This document shows positions 59,588 to 64,000 of a DNA stretch of 64,000 bases, piece by piece (positions within the stretch are counted from its first letter, which is position 1; the number at the start of each line of letters is the position of its first letter). Location of the stretch: NCBI RefSeq assembly GCF_009728735.1, contig NZ_CP024636.1, forward strand, positions 575,586 to 639,585. The letters run 5' to 3'. Position numbers and translations under genes: made by a program. A model generated the notes under the pieces. The model did no database searches. It had not been told where the DNA came from and saw nothing but the letters and a program-made list of their open reading frames with translations. The DNA is from Pantoea phytobeneficialis. GTDB taxonomy: Bacteria > Pseudomonadota > Gammaproteobacteria > Enterobacterales > Enterobacteriaceae.

Positions 59588-60841
59588 ATGAAGCTCAACG
59601 CCAGACAGGTCGAGACCGCAAAGCCCAAAGAGAAAACCTATAAAATGGCCGACGGTGGCGGTTTGTACCTTGAGGTTTCGGCAAAGGGTTCTAAATACTG
59701 GCGCATGAAATACAGGCGTCCTTCTGACAAGAAAGAAGATCGCCTGGCATTTGGTGTCTGGCCGACAGTAACTCTTGCTGAGGCAAGGGCCAAACGCGAT
59801 GAAGCCAAAAAACTGTTAGGGCAGGGGATTGACCCAAAAGCTGAACAGAAAGAAGCTCAGGCCGAAAATTCGGGGGCATATGCTTTCGAAACCATTGCTC
59901 GTGAATGGCATGCCAGTAACAAGCGATGGAGTGAAGACCATCGATCGCGCATTCTTCGCTATCTTGAGCTTTATATTTTTCCTTATATCGGTTCGTTCGA
60001 TATTCGCCAGCTCAAAACCAGCCACCTGTTAGCCCCGATTAAAAAGGTTGATACCAGCGGTAAGCATGACGTTGCACAGCGGCTTCAGCAGCGTGTTACA
60101 GCCATTATGCGTTATGCCGTACAGAATGATTACATTGACTCTAACCCCGCGATGGATATGGCTGGAGCTTTATCCACCACCAAAGCTCGTCATTATCCAG
60201 CTTTGCCCTTCAGTCGGTTCCCTGAATTCCTTGAGCGTCTGCGAGCTTATCGTGGACGTGTTATGACTCGTATAGCTGTTGAGCTTTCCCTGCTAACCTT
60301 TGTGCGTTCAAGTGAGCTTCGCTTTGCAAGATGGGATGAGTTCGATTTAGATAAGTGTCTTTGGTGTATTCCCGCAAAACGAGAAGAGATAAAAGGTGTG
60401 CGGCACTCGCATCGTGGTATGAAGATGAAAGAGGAGCATATAGTGCCATTGAGCCGTCAGGCACTGACTTTACTTGATCAGCTAAAGCAACTTAGCGGTG
60501 ACAATCCACGCTTATTTCCCGGAGATCATGATTCTAAAAAGGTGATGAGCGAAAACACAGTTAACAACGCTTTGCGTGCGATGGGTTATGACACTAAAAC
60601 TGAAGTTTGTGGCCATGGGTTTAGAACTATGGCGCGAGGTGCATTGGGCGAGTCTGGATTATGGTCTGATGATGCTATTGAACGACAGTTAAGCCACTCG
60701 GAACGTAATAACGTGCGAGCGGCTTATATTCATACATCTGAACATTTAGATGAGCGGAGGTTAATGGTTCAGTGGTGGGCAGATTATCTTGAAGATATAA
60801 AAAGAGAATTCATTTCTCCTTATGATTACTCCCATAGATGA
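59588..60841 (+). CDS. P4-type tyrosine site-specific integrase
   Basis: 417 aa. An N-terminal DUF4102 arm-binding domain (about 1-85; ADGGGLYLEV, FGVWPTVTLAEAR), a core-binding domain (about 100-200) and the catalytic domain with Arg240 (TFVRSSEL), His343 and Arg346 (HGFR), His370 (LSHSERN) and nucleophile Tyr380. It integrates the island next to leuX. No strong ribosome site; the ATG follows the TGCCCCC repeat. Base composition is lower in GC than the left neighbours. Confidence 0.95.
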   Translation: MKLNARQVETAKPKEKTYKMADGGGLYLEVSAKGSKYWRMKYRRPSDKKEDRLAFGVWPTVTLAEARAKRDEAKKLLGQGIDPKAEQKEAQAENSGAYAFETIAREWHASNKRWSEDHRSRILRYLELYIFPYIGSFDIRQLKTSHLLAPIKKVDTSGKHDVAQRLQQRVTAIMRYAVQNDYIDSNPAMDMAGALSTTKARHYPALPFSRFPEFLERLRAYRGRVMTRIAVELSLLTFVRSSELRFARWDEFDLDKCLWCIPAKREEIKGVRHSHRGMKMKEEHIVPLSRQALTLLDQLKQLSGDNPRLFPGDHDSKKVMSENTVNNALRAMGYDTKTEVCGHGFRTMARGALGESGLWSDDAIERQLSHSERNNVRAAYIHTSEHLDERRLMVQWWADYLEDIKREFISPYDYSHR

Positions 60842-60863
60842 CTTGTTGATTTATCTATGGGAG
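60829..60863. terminator. Hairpin between integrase and the DUF4435 gene
   Basis: CTCCCATAGAT (60829-60839) and ATCTATGGGAG (60853-60863) form an 11-bp perfect stem with a 13-base loop across the integrase stop. It lies between two convergent genes. There is no clean T-run, so termination is a guess. Confidence 0.5.
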
Positions 60864-60880
60864 AAGGCGATTTCTCTTTG

Positions 60881-61786
60881 CTATACCATTGATTTAAAAT
60901 TGTCTCTTATGTAATCGAATTCTGATATCCAAATATTTGACATTATTAAATGTTTAAGGTTTTTAGTATTTATCGCATCCTTCGTCTTATATAAACAGTG
61001 CCCTTCTAATTTTCCATTGGTTGAGCACATGATACATGGGCTAATAGGATGGGCACCACAATTGACTTTCAAATTATCAATTTCTTTTAATGCTTTATAG
61101 CAAAAATAATGTAGTAGCCATTTGCCTTTTGAGAACCTCTTTAAATCAGGCAAGCAATTAGATAAACCTTGTTCATTGGCGAATTCTAATAAATCATCTT
61201 TTTTTTCTCTAACATTACTAATATCCGAAGCTGACAGGATTCTCCCTTCAGAATAACCGTAAGAAAACTTGCTATCATAACTAGGATATAATGCACTCTT
61301 AAGTGATTCCAGAGATAATAAAAAGAAATCTTCATCATTAAGTGATATCAATTGAAAGTAATGTTCTATCAGATCGTCAGTTATCATTGAGTTGGATATT
61401 TTTGTGCATAATTGTAATAGCTTAGGTATAATTTCCTTGCTGACAAAATGCGATTCCATTGAATAGTAACAAAGCATTAGAATTAGAGGGTTTGTAGGCA
61501 CTTCACCTCGAAAATCCTTTACATCCTTATCAATAATTCCGACGATATATTTTTTATGTTGCCATCGGGTTTGAGGGATTCGGATAATTTCATCCATTGC
61601 TAAAACTACATTTTGACATCCAGGTGAAAAGCCATCAATAGTTTCAATAGGGAAAACCTCTGCTAACTTACCTGCACTTTTTGCAAGTGAGTCATATAGT
61701 TGTATGTCATCCGTTCCCTCAACTATTACACTTATAGTATTGGTCATTATTGCTGTATTTAAAACTTCCCCTATTTCATATTTCAT
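60881..61786 (-). CDS. ariB: DUF4435 Toprim-like effector, candidate PARIS AriB
   Basis: 301 aa. Near the N terminus VEGTDD (22-27, with Glu23) and DKD (86-88) after a hydrophobic strand form a Toprim/OLD-like metal pattern (E, then DxD). YYSMESHF (107-114) and a C-terminal GKW (231-233) resemble DUF4435 signatures. Four cysteines (243, 251, 254, 264; C-x7-C-x2-C-x9-C) may bind zinc. The gene starts 2 bp after the upstream ATPase stop, so the two are one operon. In PARIS, AriB is the toxic nuclease held by AriA and released when a phage anti-restriction protein is sensed. Very low GC for this genome. It could instead belong to another ATPase-plus-Toprim defence family. Confidence 0.65.
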   Translation of the reverse strand: MKYEIGEVLNTAIMTNTISVIVEGTDDIQLYDSLAKSAGKLAEVFPIETIDGFSPGCQNVVLAMDEIIRIPQTRWQHKKYIVGIIDKDVKDFRGEVPTNPLILMLCYYSMESHFVSKEIIPKLLQLCTKISNSMITDDLIEHYFQLISLNDEDFFLLSLESLKSALYPSYDSKFSYGYSEGRILSASDISNVREKKDDLLEFANEQGLSNCLPDLKRFSKGKWLLHYFCYKALKEIDNLKVNCGAHPISPCIMCSTNGKLEGHCLYKTKDAINTKNLKHLIMSNIWISEFDYIRDNFKSMV

Positions 61787-61788
61787 TT

Positions 61789-63099
61789 TTATTGACCTAC
61801 ATGTAATTCTAGTTCACAAAGATAGTTAGGGTTGCGATTGGCTAATGATGGGCTGTGAGACGCAACTATTATTTGAGTTTTAGGGACTAATTCAGAAAAT
61901 AAAGTCAAAAGTTCCCTTTGCCATTTAATATTTAAAGATATCTCTGGCTCATCGATTATCAAGAAGTTTCTCTTCCCTCCCTCAAATAAAACAAGGCATA
62001 AGAATGTTAGAATATGCCTTTCACCACTAGATAACTCACTCAAACTATGTCTGATTCTACCGATTTGTACAAATATTTGCTCATCTCTAACAATTAACTC
62101 CTTACCATTGATTAAGAATCGATTAAATGTGTCAATTAATAAATTTATTGAGCTCAGCATTTGTTTTTCTAATTCCAATTCATTCATGATGTTCATGAAG
62201 AGTGGGCCGAGGATTTCATGGTGCCTGTAACGTGATACTTCGTTCTCAAAATTTTCATCGGAAAGAATTTGAATTACTTTAGACTTAAAATTATTTTCTT
62301 CGCCGTCATCTAAAGCCTCAATTATTCTATCTTTATACTCTATTAATCGCCCCTCGAAATCCCTGGGTAAATTTGTGCTAGGATCTCTGCTTACTGTTGT
62401 TTCATTGAGGGTTATGGCCAATGATAATGTATCGAACAAAGCGCTTTGTATTCTTTTTGTTGCTGTTATTCTTGCTATTTTATACTTTTCCAATAGTAAG
62501 GATTCAATATTTTCTATCTTTATTGATTGAAGGTGAAGGTTTTTCTTAATAAGCTCGAATTGATTTATTTCTGATTTTGACTTGTATTTGTTTTGAGTGA
62601 GCCTTAAGAAGGTTGACATTTCATGCGAAATTGAGAATAAATCTATTTCTTTGTTTATAATGTTTTTGTTTTTAGCAAAAAACTCATATATCTGGCGAGG
62701 TTCAACACGAGATGCTTGATTGACAACCCCCCTTTCTACTCCCATGGAAAGGGATGAAACCTCGCTTAAAGGTGATGATTGAAAATCTGACCAGTTATAT
62801 TCAGAGGTTTCCAATTTCTTGTTTAGTTCATTTCTTTTTGTTGTATCATACTTTCTTTTTATAACCACTCTGTCATATCCAATGGGTGTGGAGTAATATA
62901 TAGACACTCCAGATACTTTATTTTGAATTAAAACAGACTCATCTTTTTCAAAAATAGCATGAAGAATCTTTAGGAATGTTGTTTTCCCACTTCCGTTTTC
63001 ACCATATATGACGGATATATTGCTGGCAGAAAAAAGCACGTTTAATCTTGAGCTTGAGGATTTAAATCCATTTAATTCTATTCGCTGTATTTTTATCAT
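61789..63099 (-). CDS. ariA: ABC/SMC-type ATPase (AAA_15/21), candidate PARIS AriA
   Basis: 436 aa from the ATG at 63099 (GAG six bases upstream; the frame is open to a TTG at 63165 without a ribosome site). A complete ABC ATPase head: N-terminal IELNGFKSS, Walker A GENGSGKT (33-40), a long helical insert (about 130-330), signature LSSGE (356-360), Walker B FLIIDEPE (379-386) and H-loop VASHSP (His415). No own Toprim or nuclease domain follows, so the partner gene downstream supplies it. The PARIS sensor AriA has this plan and about this size. Strong AT bias marks it as acquired. Confidence 0.68.
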   Translation of the reverse strand: MIKIQRIELNGFKSSSSRLNVLFSASNISVIYGENGSGKTTFLKILHAIFEKDESVLIQNKVSGVSIYYSTPIGYDRVVIKRKYDTTKRNELNKKLETSEYNWSDFQSSPLSEVSSLSMGVERGVVNQASRVEPRQIYEFFAKNKNIINKEIDLFSISHEMSTFLRLTQNKYKSKSEINQFELIKKNLHLQSIKIENIESLLLEKYKIARITATKRIQSALFDTLSLAITLNETTVSRDPSTNLPRDFEGRLIEYKDRIIEALDDGEENNFKSKVIQILSDENFENEVSRYRHHEILGPLFMNIMNELELEKQMLSSINLLIDTFNRFLINGKELIVRDEQIFVQIGRIRHSLSELSSGERHILTFLCLVLFEGGKRNFLIIDEPEISLNIKWQRELLTLFSELVPKTQIIVASHSPSLANRNPNYLCELELHVGQ

Positions 63100-63241
63100 G
63101 TTTCGCTCTATAAACCATTTACTAAATAGTGGGGTGGGTTTGTATTTAAAAATTTGCTTAGGCAAGGAAGTGATTTCATGCCACTTCGTTTAGTTATACA
63201 TTATTTCTTTTTACTGCACCTATAGTTATTTGAAAATAGGC

Positions 63242-63277
63242 GGGAAATATTTCCCTTTAATGAAGATGTGTTTCATT
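63242..63277. promoter_or_regulatory. Two palindromes in the ariA upstream region
   Basis: A perfect 14-bp palindrome GGGAAATATTTCCC (63242-63255) and an inverted repeat AATGAA/TTCATT (63259-63277) stand about 145-175 bp before the ariA start. They look like operators. The rest of 63100-63312 is AT-rich with no gene; promoter hexamers were not convincing. Confidence 0.45.
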
Positions 63278-63312
63278 GTTCGCTACGTTTTAGTGTTGTT
63301 TAGGATTTATTT

Positions 63313-63465
63313 TCAATGGGTTATCTCAACAGCGCGCTCTCGTACCCCCGCCACGCCTGCCCGCTTTATGTAGCGGTTTTCATGCACCTGCATGAATGGT
63401 GCCGGGCCGCGCCGCATCTGGCCTGCGCGGGGATAATCAGGGTGCAGGAATTCATGCGTTTTCAT
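63313..63465 (-). CDS. Small Icd/Ash-like ORF of P4-type satellites
   Basis: 50 codons beginning MKTHEFLHPDYPRAG and ending RAGVAGVRERAVEITH, as I recall from Icd-like/Ash-family ORFs common in P4-like satellites and prophages. The frame is open upstream to 63564 with no good start. The sequence contains several TTCATGCA and TGCATGAA motifs, including an 8-bp inverted pair near 63378-63395. Whether it makes a protein is uncertain; the region could instead be RNA or regulatory DNA. Confidence 0.4.
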   Translation of the reverse strand: MKTHEFLHPDYPRAGQMRRGPAPFMQVHENRYIKRAGVAGVRERAVEITH

Positions 63466-63516
63466 GCAGCATAGACATGCACTCGCGCATGAGAAGGCCA
63501 GCCAGGGAAAAGGAAC

Positions 63517-63545
63517 ACAAAAAAACCGGCGCGGTGGCCGGTTCA
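63517..63545 (-). terminator. Terminator of the truncated gene
   Basis: On the minus strand AACCGGC and GCCGGTT pair with loop CACCGC, followed by TTTTT. It lies 20 bp after the stop at 63565. Confidence 0.8.
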
Positions 63546-63564
63546 GATGAGGATTAGACGCTTT

Positions 63565-63702
63565 TCAGACGGGGGCCTGCTGACGCCTGGACAGTTTACT
63601 GGCGGAGCCGTAGCGGTTCAGTGTCTGTGCCTGCCGCTCCGCAATTTCCTGCTCCCCGGCGTTCTCCCTGTCTGTCACTTTCTGCGGCTTCATCATGTCC
63701 GC
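63565..63702 (-). pseudogene. 3' remnant of an island gene cut by the IS2-like element
   Basis: An open frame runs from the IS edge (63702) through ADMMKPQKVTDREN to a stop at 63565, then to a terminator. The 45 codons are hydrophilic (Gln/Arg/Glu-rich, ending RRQQAPV). An internal ATG pair follows the junction by two codons, but the arrangement suggests the C-terminal end of a longer gene whose front is lost or lies past the IS. Not recognised. Confidence 0.5.
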
Positions 63703-64000
63703 TGGATTTGACCCTATATATCCAGACGCCTTTTCTCTCTTACGGTTGTGATAACTTTCTGCGTATATATTCCCGCGGCGAGCGATATCCCAGCGCGCTG
63801 TGCGGGTGATGTTCGTTGTAATGACTGAACGCCTCCGCCAGGTTCATCACCGCTACCTGGCTGTCCGGTTTTGGCATCACACTGATGTAATCCCGCTTTA
63901 TCGTTTTCACGAAGCTTTCTGCTATGCCATTGCTTTCCGGGCTACGAACTGCGGTCGTACATGGCTCAAGCCCCAGCATCCGGGCGAACGCCCGCGTTTC
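63703..64000 (-). mobile_element. IS2-like element (IS3 family), one end, runs off window
   Basis: The element starts at TGGATTTGACCCTATATATC, which matches the IS2 right end except for a few bases. The orfB 3' end lies 37 bp inside it. The other end and the target duplication are outside the window. Confidence 0.8.
63740..64000 (-). CDS. IS2-like transposase OrfB, C-terminal part
   Basis: The frame is open from the window edge; 87 codons plus stop... [20 protein letters not shown] is the rve integrase core region with the last catalytic Glu, and [16 protein letters not shown] is the usual IS3-family C terminus. Close to IS2 InsD but not identical; the end is RRKLSQP. The N-terminal part lies beyond 64000. 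Confidence 0.9.
   Translation of the reverse strand, partial: ETRAFARMLGLEPCTTAVRSPESNGIAESFVKTIKRDYISVMPKPDSQVAVMNLAEAFSHYNEHHPHSALGYRSPREYIRRKLSQP

Noticed and set aside
63099..63165. Longer ariA start at a TTG (63165)
   Set aside because: No ribosome site and the added 22 residues precede the normal ABC start MIKIQRIELNGF.
63381..63473. Plus-strand 30-codon ORF starting MHLHEWCRAAP
   Set aside because: Complement of the Icd/Ash-like region; no ribosome site, and the minus-strand reading has the recognisable tail.
59424..64000. Second copy of the leuX 3' end (attR)
   Set aside because: Looked for GGCCTTCGGCACCA downstream and found none before the window end.

Overview
The window comes from the chromosome of an enterobacterium, most probably an Erwiniaceae member such as Pantoea. 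Most proteins align over their full length with Escherichia coli K-12 counterparts that I recognise from memory, but the order of blocks, the membrane gluconate dehydrogenase operon, the pmrAB genes next to dacB and a family of GCGCGAT palindromic repeats point away from Escherichia. No database search was possible; family names rest on recalled sequences, motifs and synteny.

Layout. 1-3.7 kb: basS (partial), basR and dacB on the minus strand, divergent from greA; then yhbY and rlmE-ftsH. 6.7-16 kb: folP, glmM, secG, two tRNAs (Leu-GAG, fMet) and the rimP-nusA-infB-rbfA-truB-rpsO-pnp translation/RNA operon, followed by nlpI, a small yrbN-like ORF and deaD. 22-29 kb: an inserted SDR/AraC-regulator pair, then yhbW, ubiVU, ubiT, yhbS, yhbQ, yhbP and yraQ. 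30-35 kb: anaerobic ribonucleotide reductase nrdDG with a tandem NrdR operator, and a secreted GH20 hexosaminidase. 35-48 kb: ridA, pyrIB with its attenuator and leader peptide, argF with ARG boxes, rraB, miaE, yjgM, valS-holC-pepA and divergent lptFG. 48-59 kb: yjiN, yjgR, an orphan peptide-binding protein, a three-gene membrane gluconate-type dehydrogenase operon, marC, an acidic protein of unknown function and a yjjA-like gene.

At 59.3 kb tRNA-Leu(CAA) (leuX) starts a foreign island that runs off the right edge. It holds a P4-type tyrosine integrase, then a compact low-GC minus-strand pair: an ABC-type ATPase (436 aa) and a DUF4435/Toprim-like protein (301 aa). This pair has the architecture of the PARIS anti-phage system (AriA/AriB), and P4-like satellites are a known home for PARIS. 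Beyond it lie two palindromes, an Icd/Ash-like small ORF, a gene remnant cut by an IS2-like element, and the partial IS2-like transposase. This island is the main discovery target of the window.

How it works together: the left two thirds are housekeeping (envelope, folate and UDP-GlcNAc supply, translation initiation and RNA turnover, O2-independent ubiquinone synthesis, pyrimidine and arginine synthesis, LPS export). The intergenic regions carry recognisable control: a GraL-like terminator before greA, a sigma-32-type promoter before rlmE-ftsH, an RNase III-type hairpin before pnp, NrdR boxes, a pyrBI attenuator, ARG boxes, and a recurrent palindromic repeat family at six loci.
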